Source of the DNA: Rhodothermales bacterium
GTDB lineage: Bacteria > Bacteroidota > Rhodothermia > Rhodothermales > Bin80
Length of the DNA: 40,000 nucleotides
NCBI GenBank assembly: GCA_022821875.1
Contig: JAJECV010000132.1
Coordinates: 1 to 40,000, forward strand
Direction of reading: 5' to 3'
Under the pieces are notes generated by a model. That model was not told the origin of the DNA, searched no databases, and saw nothing but the letters and a program-made list of their open reading frames with translations. The position numbers and the translations under genes are program-made. Each line of letters begins with the position of its first letter. Position 1 is the stretch's first letter. Of this stretch, positions 7,700 to 16,891 are shown piece after piece.

Positions 7700-9592
7700 T
7701 TACCGTGCACGAATGACCGTCTGGGTAACACGTTGATCGTTTGCACTCAGAACAACCCAGTAGATCCCGCTGGGAAGGACATGTTCACTGGAAGACAGCA
7801 GAAATGTGTGTTGCCCGGACTGTCTGAATTTGCCCTCAATCAGGGTCGTCACTCTGCGCCCAATCGTGTCAAATACCTGTAAGGTGACCGGACTGCCTTC
7901 CTGCAAGGAATAATCAATCCGTATCTGTTCGTCAAATATGGTGGGATACGCCGTGATACTCACCGGATCTGGAATGATGGCAATCTCACGGGTAACGGCT
8001 ACCGGAGATGCTACAATATTACTCGGCCCACTTTCTATTGAGTTAGCACTGACCGACTGCACAAAATACCATTGCTGCGACCTATCCATATTCGGAGTAT
8101 CTCTGAACCGGGGCTCCCCGATCAGAGCAATCAGGTTTCCTGGATCCTGCGCGGCAAGGGAGGCATCCGGCCTTGAATCGCTGTTTACCCGATAAACCGT
8201 ATAGCGTCGGGGAGTATCGCCAGATACATCCCAGGTCAACTGAATCGAATCTCCATCTTTTTGGGCTACTAAATTCAGAGGGGCCGGAGGTGCTGTCTTA
8301 TCTTTCCAATCCATCGGAGGCGGGAGGGCTGGATATTTGTAGAGTCCGTCCCGCATCCTCTGCGCAAAGCGGTCGGCCAGAAGTGGATGCAGTTGGGATG
8401 CACGGAAAAATACACTCCCTAAGATGTCGGGATGATTCCGGTTGAATGCGGCTTGATCGGGAACCTCTGTTGCGCTGAACAAAGGGCCGACTTTATCAAG
8501 AGCATGACCGACATACAGATGCCGGTCTTCTGACTGGTCTTGCCACCACTCTGCTAATTTAGCATAATCCTGATCTCCACCGAACGCCCAATATAGTTTT
8601 GGAACCAGATAGTCAATTGTCTTTTGTTCAATCCATGCGGTTGCATCTGCATAGAGCACATTGTAAGCATCCAGACCGACGATCTCATCGGGCACCCCAT
8701 TTTTCCAGATCCCATAGGGGCTGACTCCAAATTTTAAGTCTGCGTTGAATGTGCGAAGGCTGTCTGCGATCTGGGAAATTTGTAGATTGATGTTATCCCG
8801 ACGCCAATCAAGAATATCCGTGAAGCCACGGTTTTCCTGCTCGAACGTCTCCATATCTGGACGATGATCAAGGGTGAGGGGAGCGTCGGGATAGGGATAG
8901 AAATGATCATAAAGATGGATCCCGTCCACATCATAACGACGTGCAATATCCATTACAATCCTTGATGTGTAGTTACGTACATCCCGTATACCCGGATCCA
9001 GATAGATGTAGTCTCCGGCCTCATAGGTCCATTCTGGGTGAGTCACCGTGACATGATTATTCGCTATGTGAGGCGTTCCGCGATCATGTACCCGGTAAGG
9101 GTTGATCCACGCGTGTAATTCCATCCCGCGGCGGTGAGTCTCTTCAACCGCAAATAAAAGGGGATCATAAGTTGGAGGATTCCCCTGTGCATCCAGAAGA
9201 AGTTGTGACCATGGCTCATGACTAGACTCATACATAGCATCTCCGAGAGGACGCACCTGAAAAAATACTGCATTGATCCCTGCATCCTGTAGATAATCCA
9301 GAAGCTGGATCATCCAGCCCTTCTGGGCGGACTCACCAAAAGTGTGAAGCGGCCAATCCTGACCGTAGTCCGTTGCAATCCAGGCACCACGCATTTCATA
9401 CTTCGGAGGCTCTGCCTCCTGCGCAGATGTACTTTGCACCGGAAATATTCCAGGCAGAATCATCAGCAAAGACGCATATCTCCAGAACTTTGAACAAAAA
9501 ACTGCCATCTTACCTGCCTTGACATGTGAAGGACATAAACCTATTCCACCCCATCTTGCGGAAATGGACTTGGTTTTTCGATTTATATTCAT
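7700..9592 (-). CDS. Secreted GHL10 (DUF187) glycosylhydrolase-like paralogue with type IX secretion tail
   Basis: The product has 630 residues from the ATG at 9592 and the same architecture as its downstream neighbour: signal peptide (~35-57), GHL10 barrel (~65-425), fibronectin III-like domain, and a Por-secretion C-terminal tail ending QTVIRAR. Most blocks are conserved (INAVFFQVRPLGDAMYESSHEPW, RGMELHAWINPYRV, FGVSPYGIWKNG, DYLVPKLYWAFGG). The acidic active-site block differs: LYDHFYPYP at 227-235 replaces FDDYFYPYP, losing one of two adjacent Asp residues. The frame is open further upstream to 9658, but MNINRKTK aligns with the paralogue's start. A second internal ATG at 9508 (MAVFCSKF) would also give a good signal peptide. 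The pair looks like an old tandem duplication, with this copy possibly altered in activity. Confidence 0.92.
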   Translation of the reverse strand: MNINRKTKSISARWGGIGLCPSHVKAGKMAVFCSKFWRYASLLMILPGIFPVQSTSAQEAEPPKYEMRGAWIATDYGQDWPLHTFGESAQKGWMIQLLDYLQDAGINAVFFQVRPLGDAMYESSHEPWSQLLLDAQGNPPTYDPLLFAVEETHRRGMELHAWINPYRVHDRGTPHIANNHVTVTHPEWTYEAGDYIYLDPGIRDVRNYTSRIVMDIARRYDVDGIHLYDHFYPYPDAPLTLDHRPDMETFEQENRGFTDILDWRRDNINLQISQIADSLRTFNADLKFGVSPYGIWKNGVPDEIVGLDAYNVLYADATAWIEQKTIDYLVPKLYWAFGGDQDYAKLAEWWQDQSEDRHLYVGHALDKVGPLFSATEVPDQAAFNRNHPDILGSVFFRASQLHPLLADRFAQRMRDGLYKYPALPPPMDWKDKTAPPAPLNLVAQKDGDSIQLTWDVSGDTPRRYTVYRVNSDSRPDASLAAQDPGNLIALIGEPRFRDTPNMDRSQQWYFVQSVSANSIESGPSNIVASPVAVTREIAIIPDPVSITAYPTIFDEQIRIDYSLQEGSPVTLQVFDTIGRRVTTLIEGKFRQSGQHTFLLSSSEHVLPSGIYWVVLSANDQRVTQTVIRAR

Positions 9593-9699
9593 GAGCCTTC
9601 TGAAAGAACCATACTCTAAGATAACCATCCCGCTACATATGCGCAACCCACACCGCACGACTGTCTAGGGGCAGCAAAATAGCGGCATGGTTCATGCTG

Positions 9700-10761
9700 C
9701 TACTGAAGCGCAACCATCTGCATCCTTGCAAATTTGATTGTACCCGCCCCCATCATAGCGAATCCAGTTACGCCTGCATCTGGCGCAGGACCATGCCCAT
9801 GTACGACAAGATCGCCATCAAAATACCCGCGGAAGTGGGTCCCATCTCCAACGACTCTAAATACACCGACATCCGGAGGCTGGGACAGATCGAATTCTTC
9901 TTCTATTTCCTCTTCTCCATCCACAGAAACGCCAAGACGTATCCCTCCTTCTTCCATTTCCATAAAGTGATAGGACAAGTGGCTGCTCACATGATGAATC
10001 AGGCGCACCGAACCACTAAACTCAGACAGATCCATCTCCGCTAATAATTCAACGTTTGCCACCGGGACCCCGTAGGTGACAATGGCGGGGGATTCTGTGA
10101 CCGTCAATGCTAACCAGTAATTCCCGTCCGAATCCCGAACTGTATCGGCAACCACCTGCCCCATCACGGTCTCAAATGCCGTATTGAACGTATTCACCGC
10201 ATTACCGGCTGCCCGCCATTGCCATGAACCATCCTCCTGGACCCCCGAAAACTCTGCGGCGATCCCCATTCTCATAAGTTCTTTTTCCTTCTCCTCCAAT
10301 TGTAATGCCATTGAGTCTACCATCGCAACGCCCACTCCCTGCTCATATACCAGACGGCCTCCGAACGAGGATGCCTGAAATAACGGAATCAATCCAACCG
10401 CACCAATGACTGCAAGTGGGATCCAGAATACCAATCGAAACGACAGCCACCAGAGCGCAAGTCTGAGGGCCGCATAGATCAGAAAATAATACATCACAAT
10501 TTCGCCTACATCTTCATGATCGGCCAGAATGGAACTGGCCTGGCCTGCTACTTCTACTGTTTCTGCCGCGGACTCCCCTGAAATCACACTCCCCAAAGCC
10601 CCCAGTGCTCCCAGCACATAAAGGATAGTTGACATCCGTGGGAGCATCGGAATACGACGCAAAAACAAGCCGACCACATCCACAGCAAAGGCGACGATGA
10701 TCAGCGCAATGGGAAAATGCACCACCATGGGGTGCATATTGGGCATCCATTCGGGAAGCAT
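9700..10761 (-). CDS. DUF2231 membrane protein with C-terminal jelly-roll-like domain
   Basis: The product has 353 residues. The N-terminal half holds the DUF2231 signature NMHPMVVHFPIALI and about four membrane segments (residues ~12-32, 42-60, 90-106, 108-130), with a His-containing loop (ADHEDVGEIVMYY). Residues ~175-353 look like a concanavalin/LamG-type beta sandwich: SWQWRAAG, SGSVRLIHHVSSHLSYHFMEM, GTHFRGYFDGDLVVHGHG and TGFAMMGAGTIKFARM. DUF2231 proteins are widespread membrane proteins of unclear role and often lie near metal or redox genes. This gene starts 11 nt after copA on the same strand, so the two form an operon and a part in copper handling or heme/redox chemistry at the envelope is possible. 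That function is inferred from context only. Confidence 0.8.
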   Translation of the reverse strand: MLPEWMPNMHPMVVHFPIALIIVAFAVDVVGLFLRRIPMLPRMSTILYVLGALGALGSVISGESAAETVEVAGQASSILADHEDVGEIVMYYFLIYAALRLALWWLSFRLVFWIPLAVIGAVGLIPLFQASSFGGRLVYEQGVGVAMVDSMALQLEEKEKELMRMGIAAEFSGVQEDGSWQWRAAGNAVNTFNTAFETVMGQVVADTVRDSDGNYWLALTVTESPAIVTYGVPVANVELLAEMDLSEFSGSVRLIHHVSSHLSYHFMEMEEGGIRLGVSVDGEEEIEEEFDLSQPPDVGVFRVVGDGTHFRGYFDGDLVVHGHGPAPDAGVTGFAMMGAGTIKFARMQMVALQ

Positions 10762-10772
10762 AGAATCACAGA

Positions 10773-13094
10773 TTAGATTTTGAGTTTGTTACGCAGATAC
10801 AGACTATTGAGCACAACCGACAAACTGGACAGGGTCATGGCCAGCGAAGCCAACATTGGATTGAGGAGTACTCCGAACAGCCCATAAAATGCACCGGCAG
10901 CTACGGGAATACTTAATGTGTTGTAAATGAACGCAAAAAACAGGTTCTGCCGGATTGTGCCCATAGCTCTGCGACCGATATTGATCGCATCCACAACGGA
11001 TTCCAGATCTTCACGCAGAAGTGTAACATCTGCCGTTTCAACGGCAACCTGCGTACCGGATCCGATTGCGATCCCCACATCTGCTTCGGCGAGTGCGGGG
11101 GCATCATTGATCCCATCCCCAACCATTGCTACGCCGGTATCTGCTGCTCGCAGAGACGAAATAAATTCAAGTTTGCCTTCTGGAGTTGCTCCGGCTTGCA
11201 GGTGACCTATACCCGCCTCCTGTGCGGTGATCGTTGCATTTTTTTCTGTGTCTCCGGTCAGCATAGTCACCGTCAGTCCCTGAGACAGCAACTGTGCAAC
11301 TGCATCCCTGGATGTACTCCGCAGTGTGTCTGTGATTACGAATTGTGCGCACCACTGCCCCTCAACGGCCATATGGATCCTTGCATCTTTTGAAGCAGTT
11401 GATGGAATATCAATACCTCTCTGCTCCAGAAAACCATCGCTGCCGATCCATACTTCACGATCCGCTACGACCCCGGAAATTCCCTGACCGGGAACGAATT
11501 CAGCCTCTTTGACATCCATGAAATCAATTCCCGTCTCTCTAGCCTTCCTGACAATGGCTTCTGCCAAAGGATGCTGTGAGTGCACCTCCAGCGAGGCGGC
11601 CATCTGGAGGACTTCCGATTCGGAGTATCCGGAGGAAACTCCAATGGATTGAACGACTGGATGACCGGTGGTGAGCGTCCCCGTTTTATCTAGAACAACA
11701 TGTGTGATCCGGGTAATTCGCTCCAATGCATCCCCCCCCTTGAACAGGACTCCCCTACCGGCACCTATACCGGTTGCTGCGACCACGGCAGCAGGGGTTG
11801 CCAATCCCAGCGCACATGGGCAGGCAATAATGAGTACTGAGACGAATGTAATCAGCCCATGCTCTAGGCCCCAGCCTGCCAAGAGCCATCCTGCGAGCGT
11901 ACCCGTCGCAATCACTAAAACAACCGGCACAAAAATTCCAGAGACCCGGTCGGCCAATTTCTGGATTGGCGCCTTGCGCCCCTGTGCCTCTCTGGTGATA
12001 CGCACAATTTGCTGCAGGACGGTCTCACGGCCCGTATGGGTTACCCGCACCGTCAGAGATCCGTCTATATTCAAGGTGCCTGCCACTACGGGATCGCCTT
12101 GTGATTTTGTAACCGGCAGAGGCTCGCCCGTCAACATACTCTCGTCAACTGCGCTCATTCCCTGGATGATCTCGCCATCAACGGGCACCTGATCGCCCGG
12201 CCGAACGATCACATGATCTTCAATTTTAACCGCATCAACCGGCAGATCCAGAATATGGGGTCCCCGCACGACACGGGCGACGGGCACCTGCAATTTCAGC
12301 AGTGATTCAATGGCAGATCCTGTCTGCGCCACTGCTCGTGATTCAAGGAATTGCCCCACAAGAACCAGTGCCACGATCACCGCCGAGGCTTCAAAATAGA
12401 CCGCTGGAGTTGAACGAAATAAAACCGGAAAAAACGTAACGACTGTACTGTAAACCCAGGCAGTTCCGACCCCGATTCCAATGAGTGTATACATGTTTGC
12501 GGTGCCTCGTCTGAGTGCAGCCCATGCCCTCTTGAAGAATTCTCCGCCGCAGTAAAAGACAATCGGTGTCGCAATCACAAACAGCACCACATGAGATACC
12601 GCTGTAAACATCGTTAATGCCATTAAGACGGCCGCACCGGCTACTGCGGCCACTAGGCGGACATCCTTGAATGCCGACATTTTTTTAGAGCGGGCCCATG
12701 TGCGTGTATATTCGGGGAAGGCGGACAAAACGTCTTCCATGTCCGTAATTCCTGGAACCCATGAGAGCTTCAGCGCTTCGCCCGTGACCTCTGCTTCAAC
12801 TAGCGGCCCAATACTGCGACAGCGTTCATTAACGCTTTCTTGATTTAGGCTCGCATCTTGGCTTGGCGCGTGCAGGAGGATTTCGGAGCGTGCGACCTCA
12901 TACCCTGCTTCCTGCACCACCTCTATTGCAGCATCTGGAGATAATCCTTCAACATGTGCTTCGTGCGTGGCGATATTCACATTTACATGGCGCGTCTCTG
13001 GATGCCGCTGAAACTGGCGTTCCAATCCGGCCGCACAGGAAGCACAATGCATCCCTGTGACGGGAATCGTAAGCGAAGATGTATTCGGATTCAT
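10773..13094 (-). CDS. copA: Copper-translocating P1B-type ATPase
   Basis: The product has 773 residues from the ATG at 13094. Domain order: one N-terminal heavy-metal-binding domain with the copper motif GMHCASC (Cys17, Cys20), a linker that looks like a degenerate second metal-binding domain (~95-135), six to eight membrane segments, the actuator loop TGE (~322-324), the ion-binding CPC motif (425-427), the phosphorylated aspartate DKTGT (Asp469), and the ATP-domain hinge [20 protein letters not shown]. These are the classic features of Cu(I) efflux pumps (CopA/CopB group 1B-1), which use ATP to export copper from the cytoplasm. An in-frame ATG at 13124 exists, but MNPNTSS is preceded by a GAGG at suitable spacing and matches the usual family start. 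The DUF2231 gene follows 11 nt downstream. No copper-responsive regulator is seen beside it. Confidence 0.96.
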   Translation of the reverse strand: MNPNTSSLTIPVTGMHCASCAAGLERQFQRHPETRHVNVNIATHEAHVEGLSPDAAIEVVQEAGYEVARSEILLHAPSQDASLNQESVNERCRSIGPLVEAEVTGEALKLSWVPGITDMEDVLSAFPEYTRTWARSKKMSAFKDVRLVAAVAGAAVLMALTMFTAVSHVVLFVIATPIVFYCGGEFFKRAWAALRRGTANMYTLIGIGVGTAWVYSTVVTFFPVLFRSTPAVYFEASAVIVALVLVGQFLESRAVAQTGSAIESLLKLQVPVARVVRGPHILDLPVDAVKIEDHVIVRPGDQVPVDGEIIQGMSAVDESMLTGEPLPVTKSQGDPVVAGTLNIDGSLTVRVTHTGRETVLQQIVRITREAQGRKAPIQKLADRVSGIFVPVVLVIATGTLAGWLLAGWGLEHGLITFVSVLIIACPCALGLATPAAVVAATGIGAGRGVLFKGGDALERITRITHVVLDKTGTLTTGHPVVQSIGVSSGYSESEVLQMAASLEVHSQHPLAEAIVRKARETGIDFMDVKEAEFVPGQGISGVVADREVWIGSDGFLEQRGIDIPSTASKDARIHMAVEGQWCAQFVITDTLRSTSRDAVAQLLSQGLTVTMLTGDTEKNATITAQEAGIGHLQAGATPEGKLEFISSLRAADTGVAMVGDGINDAPALAEADVGIAIGSGTQVAVETADVTLLREDLESVVDAINIGRRAMGTIRQNLFFAFIYNTLSIPVAAGAFYGLFGVLLNPMLASLAMTLSSLSVVLNSLYLRNKLKI

Positions 13095-13456
13095 GAATGC
13101 ATGCCTCAATCCGGTGACGCACATTATACGCTGAAGTGCTGTATTTGAAGCAACCGGGGGATTTCGGTGTATTGCTCAAACGATGTCAAGATACTGCGGA
13201 AGCCCGTGATTTGCTCCCCACTCTGCGTGCCCCGAATCCTAACCGGGATGATCCCCGCCAGCGATGCTCCGGCCAAGTGTGTGGAATTTCGACCTTTAAT
13301 CAGAAGGTGATTTTTACCCAAATTTGACTGCTTGCATCCAAAGTGTCAGATTTTCCATATATTGCCTTCATGTAGAATTCAAAATATGCTCTTCCACGAA
13401 GGGAATTATTCGCTTCCCCTGTTAGTGTGGAGTGGCTTCAAACTTAGGTACACATC
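13095..13456. other. 362-nt divergent intergenic region (copA / HsdR-N-like gene)
   Basis: The gap lies between the divergent copA and HsdR-N-like genes and should hold both promoters. TATATTGC at 13358-13365 faces right and resembles the phylum's -7 element, sharing the longer string TATATTGCC with the site at 16080. No gene or recognisable RNA was found, and short open frames here are not convincing. Confidence 0.5.
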
Positions 13457-14581
13457 ATGGATCTAAAACCAGGATTGAAAAATTTGACTGAGAGGTATCA
13501 GGCGCAGTCCGAGAAAAAAATATCGGAGCAGCAGACCATTATTTCATATGTCCTTCCTTTTCTCAGATATCTAGGGTATGACACTAGTGATCAGAATCAG
13601 TTCCGTGCTGAATATTCAGTCAAAATCGGTGCAAAAAACTTCTGGGTTGACCTTGCCGTTCTTGACCAGACCCCTCCCCAACCGATTATTTTCATTGAAT
13701 GTAAAAGCCTTGACAGCAAACTCCAAGATGGGGATCGTGAACAATTATCCTCATATTGTAACATGAGGAAATCCGTCAAATTTGGCATCCTCACCAATGG
13801 CTATGAATATCAGTTCTATACAGATCTGGACCATAAAAATGTGCTAGATGAACAGCCCTTTTTATTATTCAACCTTGAAACCGACACCAATGAATACATT
13901 GAGCACCTCTCAACATTCACGAGGCAAAATTTCGATGCTGCGGAGGCCCATCTGTTAGCAGAAAGATTGTCATATCGTCCAAAAGTGCTGGATTATTTTG
14001 AACGCGAACGTAAAAACCCCAGCGACGAACTGGCAAGACTCATTGCTAAACACGCCATTGGAGAACTAGGGAAAGCAAAAAAGAAGGATATCTGGAGTAA
14101 AATAAAGTCCATCCTTCCCGAAATCTTAAGCGAACTGCTCGGATCCGGAGATGTCAACGGTGATAAAGTAATAGATTCGAGCAAGCCCATGGTCCCAGTC
14201 ACAGAGACTGATCCTGTTGAATCTGAATCTGAAGTTGAAACTGAAGCTGTCAGCATTTTTGACAGTGAGAGTCCAGAACGTAAGTATATTGAGTACTTCA
14301 TATTTGAGGACGAATGCCTTGATCAATACAACAAGATTGTTGACATGTATGTCTACGTATTTGAAAAACTTTTCGAGCGCGACAAAAATTGTGTGTTAAA
14401 TTTTAAGAATAGCCCGGTTCACACGTCTAAGCCTTCATATGGAAGCTATGAAACACTTAAAGAAGATTGTTATTTGTGGAAGAATTACAGCAATGAAAGA
14501 AAATTCACCCATCTGAAAAATCTACTTGCAGCATTTCAGATGGATAAGAATGCTCTCCGTGTTAAGCTGAGGGACAAGTGA
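13457..14581 (+). CDS. Orphan nuclease with HsdR N-terminal (PD-(D/E)xK) domain
   Basis: The product has 374 residues. Residues ~20-160 match the type I restriction enzyme R-subunit N-terminal domain: FLRYLGYDTSDQNQFRAEYSV, then NFWVDLAVLD (Asp65), then IIFIECKSLD (Glu81-Cys-Lys83), followed by the helix QLSSYCNMRKSVKFGILTNGYEYQFY. This is a complete PD-(D/E)xK active site. Helicase motifs are absent and the protein is far shorter than HsdR (about 1,000 residues), so it is a stand-alone nuclease-like protein. An acidic linker (~245-270) leads to a C-terminal domain of about 100 residues, rich in Tyr, Phe and Lys, which I do not recognise. No hsdM or hsdS lies nearby. The gene is monocistronic by spacing. 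It could serve in phage defence or DNA repair; both are inference. Confidence 0.85.
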   Translation: MDLKPGLKNLTERYQAQSEKKISEQQTIISYVLPFLRYLGYDTSDQNQFRAEYSVKIGAKNFWVDLAVLDQTPPQPIIFIECKSLDSKLQDGDREQLSSYCNMRKSVKFGILTNGYEYQFYTDLDHKNVLDEQPFLLFNLETDTNEYIEHLSTFTRQNFDAAEAHLLAERLSYRPKVLDYFERERKNPSDELARLIAKHAIGELGKAKKKDIWSKIKSILPEILSELLGSGDVNGDKVIDSSKPMVPVTETDPVESESEVETEAVSIFDSESPERKYIEYFIFEDECLDQYNKIVDMYVYVFEKLFERDKNCVLNFKNSPVHTSKPSYGSYETLKEDCYLWKNYSNERKFTHLKNLLAAFQMDKNALRVKLRDK

Positions 14582-14791
14582 TAATTTGATCTAACTGTGT
14601 CATCTGTACTCCGAAAAAAACTGCATCTTCAAACAGTTCCAGCAATTGAATGCTCCATCAGCCATATTCCATTTATGGTAGATGATGCTGGCCGTAAATG
14701 CATAATTGAGGCAATTAGCGAGATTGAAGAGAGTCGCCAATCCTTCCGTACACTACTCGCTACAGATACCCGGTCACCCTCAAGTGGCAGG

Positions 14792-15241
14792 TTATCTAGG
14801 CGGATGATTTCCTTCCACCCATACCCTCAGCCCATCGGTGAGCCGTTCCTGTTTCCAGATCGGAACCTGAACTTTTAACTGTTCAATCAGAAAGCGGCAG
14901 ACTGTAAATGCTTCGGCCCGGTGTACTGTCGCGACTCCGACCAATACACTTGCTTCGGCCAGACGTACTTCTCCAAGTTTATGGAGCAGGCATGTGCGCT
15001 GGATCGGCCACTCGTGCTCGGCAGCATCTATCAGCCGGTGCATCTCTTTGAGCGCCATCGGTTCATAACTCTCATAGGACAGAGACAGTGTTTCTCTTTC
15101 GCCGGTCCATTGCCGTGCGGTTCCGATAAACACGGCAACCCCGCCTGCACCGGGAGTCTGCAGGAACCGGTATGCCGCCGGAATATCAATCCGCTCGTAT
15201 GAAAGTTGCACCAGACGTTTGCGTGATTCGTCAGCCACCAC
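14792..15241 (-). CDS. moaE: Molybdopterin synthase catalytic (large) subunit
   Basis: MoaE converts precursor Z (cPMP) to molybdopterin using sulfur from the MoaD thiocarboxylate. The product has 149 residues, the normal length. Visible motifs are GAGGVAVFIGTARQ near residue 30, the central LSYESYEPMALKEMHRLI, the VRLAEASVLVGVATVHRAEAF block with the conserved His-Arg, and the late catalytic lysines in LKVQVPIWKQE. The start ATG overlaps the last codons of moaD by 11 nt, so the two are translationally coupled and made in equal amounts, as expected for a heterotetramer. Other cofactor genes (moaA, moaC, moeA, mogA) are not in the window. Confidence 0.95.
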   Translation of the reverse strand: MVADESRKRLVQLSYERIDIPAAYRFLQTPGAGGVAVFIGTARQWTGERETLSLSYESYEPMALKEMHRLIDAAEHEWPIQRTCLLHKLGEVRLAEASVLVGVATVHRAEAFTVCRFLIEQLKVQVPIWKQERLTDGLRVWVEGNHPPR

Positions 15242-15479
15242 TTACCGGGGTTATGATGGCGACTTCGTCACCATCCTGAAGAATATATGCGTCTTCGGAG
15301 TAGGTCTGATTGACGGCCAGACGCATCACACGCCGATAGGGTTCCATCGTCGGATACTGCGCACATGCCAGATCCAGGAACTCGCTCACACTAATTCCTT
15401 CGGGGGTTTCCAGATCAACGGAATCGGTTTGCAGTTTTGATTTCAGAACACTGAAAAGTTGAACTTTAAACGACAGCAT
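15231..15479 (-). CDS. moaD: Molybdopterin synthase sulfur-carrier (small) subunit
   Basis: The product is a ubiquitin-like beta-grasp protein of 82 residues from the ATG at 15479 (MLSFKVQLFSVL). It ends in the Gly-Gly tail (TPVSGG) that is adenylated and turned into a thiocarboxylate, and the preceding DGDEVAIITPVSGG is the family's typical C-terminus. A start four codons upstream (MALVM) is possible but adds nothing usual for the family. The gene precedes and overlaps moaE. Confidence 0.93.
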   Translation of the reverse strand: MLSFKVQLFSVLKSKLQTDSVDLETPEGISVSEFLDLACAQYPTMEPYRRVMRLAVNQTYSEDAYILQDGDEVAIITPVSGG

Positions 15480-15514
15480 GACCAATGCCAAGTTTGTTCT
15501 TGGAATTTGAGATT

Positions 15515-16070
15515 TTATGAAAATTCAATTTCACGGAGCGTATCCACGATCTTGACGGTCTCCAGGCTGACCGTAATCACTTTTGCAAGCAGTCGGAGCG
15601 GATAGGCCGGATCCTGCATGGTTTCTATTGCAAACCGGTTGGCATCATTGACAATCTGGCTCTTCTTGTCCGTTTTGACGCGCTGCCGTTCCATGACCCA
15701 TGCAATGGCTGATTTCCCGTTGACCATGTACTCATAGGCTTCTTCGGGAATTCCCTGCATGGTGAATCTGCCCGTTCATTCCCCGGCCGGATGCCCAAGC
15801 GGCATACGTCACAGGCGGCGCATACTGCGCTTTCTGAACCGGGTCATACGTCAGAAATGCGATGCAAAGGTTCTCAAACGCGGTTCCTTTGATGCGTTCT
15901 TGATTGTGGCCGGAGGCCGCGGCTTCTTTGCGCCAGATGTCAAGGATGTGCTCCAAAGAGGAGTCAGGTAAAGGCATGATGGATGATTTTGTCTCGTTGA
16001 GTTCTTCAAAATGAGTGAATGAAGGTAATACAGAAAACGCTAATGTCGTGAATTCTGAATCCATAACCAA
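15515..16070 (-). pseudogene. Relic of a large ISP-type / DEAD-box restriction-modification enzyme (internal deletion)
   Basis: Two fragments of one family abut. The upstream part (to ~15790) reads as the N-terminus of large ISP-type restriction enzymes: LEHILDIWRKEAAASGHNQERIKGTAFENLCIAFLTYDPVQ, then YAPPVTYAAWASGRGM. The downstream part (~15775-15515), in another frame, is their extreme C-terminus: IPEEAYEYMVNGKSAIAWVMERQRVKTD, then IVNDANRFAIETM and YPLRLLAKVITVSLETVKIV. The intact family exceeds a thousand residues, with nuclease, helicase and methyltransferase domains. All of these are missing, so an internal deletion joined the two ends at about 15765-15790 and left them out of frame. 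The gene is dead. It marks a lost defence system beside the orphan HsdR-N gene. Confidence 0.85.
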
Positions 16071-16079
16071 AATTTCCCG

Positions 16080-16087
16080 TATATTGC
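16080..16087 (+). promoter_or_regulatory. TATATTGC -7-like element
   Basis: TATATTGC sits 109 nt before the DUF2461 gene, at the divergence from the restriction relic. It shares the string TATATTGCC with 13358 and a pyrimidine-rich TTTCC just upstream. It resembles the phylum's TAnnTTTG element with one base missing from the T run. The evidence is weak without a clear -33 partner. Confidence 0.3.
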
Positions 16088-16196
16088 CCCTAAAGAGCCT
16101 TGGGGATCTCTCAATTTTGAGTTGATGCTGGATCTTTGGGTTGGATTCTGTTGGATTGCATGAGAATTATTTTGCCGCTACTGGAGGCCCGCTGAG

Positions 16197-16871
16197 ATGA
16201 TCACCCCGGCATTATTCGGCTTTTTTCGTGAACTCCGTGCGAATAATAATCGAGACTGGTTCAAAGAAAACCGCGATCGCTATGAACAGGAGGTTAAAGA
16301 GCCGCTGATCCGGTTTATCACCGAATTTGCCGGGCCGCTCCAAACGATCAGTCCTCACTTTACTGCAATCCCGAAAGTGGGCGGCTCCCTGTTTCGTATC
16401 TATCGGGATGTCCGCTTCTCAAAGGATAAACGGCCCTATAAAGAAGCCGCCGGCGTACACTTCAGGCACGCCGCAGGAAAAGATGTGCACGCGCCGGGAT
16501 TCTATCTTCACCTAGCCCCCGATGAGGTGTTCGCCGCACTTGGGATCTGGGGGCCCGGCAGTAAAGAACTCCTTGCAATCCGGCAGGCTATTGTCGATGA
16601 CCCGGATACATGGACCGCCATCACACAAAATCCAGACTTTCTGGATGTATTCTCTGCAAGATACGAGCATCAAAAATTAAAACGGGCCCCAAAAGGATTC
16701 GATCCCGATCATCCACTCATTGAGGACCTGAAATGCAAACACTTTGTGGCTTCGTGCCCCCTGTCTGAAACGGTTGCATGCGCACCGGATTTTGCGGAAA
16801 AACTGGCACAAACCTATCGCCATGGCGCAAAATACATAGAGCATCTGACACGTATACTTGACCTTTCCTGA
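16197..16871 (+). CDS. DUF2461 family protein
   Basis: The product has 224 residues and matches the DUF2461 (TIGR02453) family end to end: FGFFRELRANNNRDWFKENRDRYE at the N-terminus, PKVGGSLFRIYRDVRFSKDKRPYKEAAGVHFRH around residues 55-95, GFYLHLAPDEVFAALGIW, and LKRAPKGFDPDHPLIEDLK. The biochemical role is unknown. The conserved Arg/Lys/Asp cluster (RDVRFSKDKRPYK) suggests an enzyme or nucleotide-binding site. The two-domain VOC gene starts 20 nt downstream, so they are probably cotranscribed. It ends with TGA, which shows that TGA is an ordinary stop in this genome. Confidence 0.92.
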   Translation: MITPALFGFFRELRANNNRDWFKENRDRYEQEVKEPLIRFITEFAGPLQTISPHFTAIPKVGGSLFRIYRDVRFSKDKRPYKEAAGVHFRHAAGKDVHAPGFYLHLAPDEVFAALGIWGPGSKELLAIRQAIVDDPDTWTAITQNPDFLDVFSARYEHQKLKRAPKGFDPDHPLIEDLKCKHFVASCPLSETVACAPDFAEKLAQTYRHGAKYIEHLTRILDLS

Positions 16872-16891
16872 TAACCAAAACGATTTTCCTG

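Noticed and set aside
14597..14878. 93-codon plus-strand frame between the HsdR-N gene and moaE
   Set aside because: GTG start and its 3' part runs antisense through the end of moaE; no family match.
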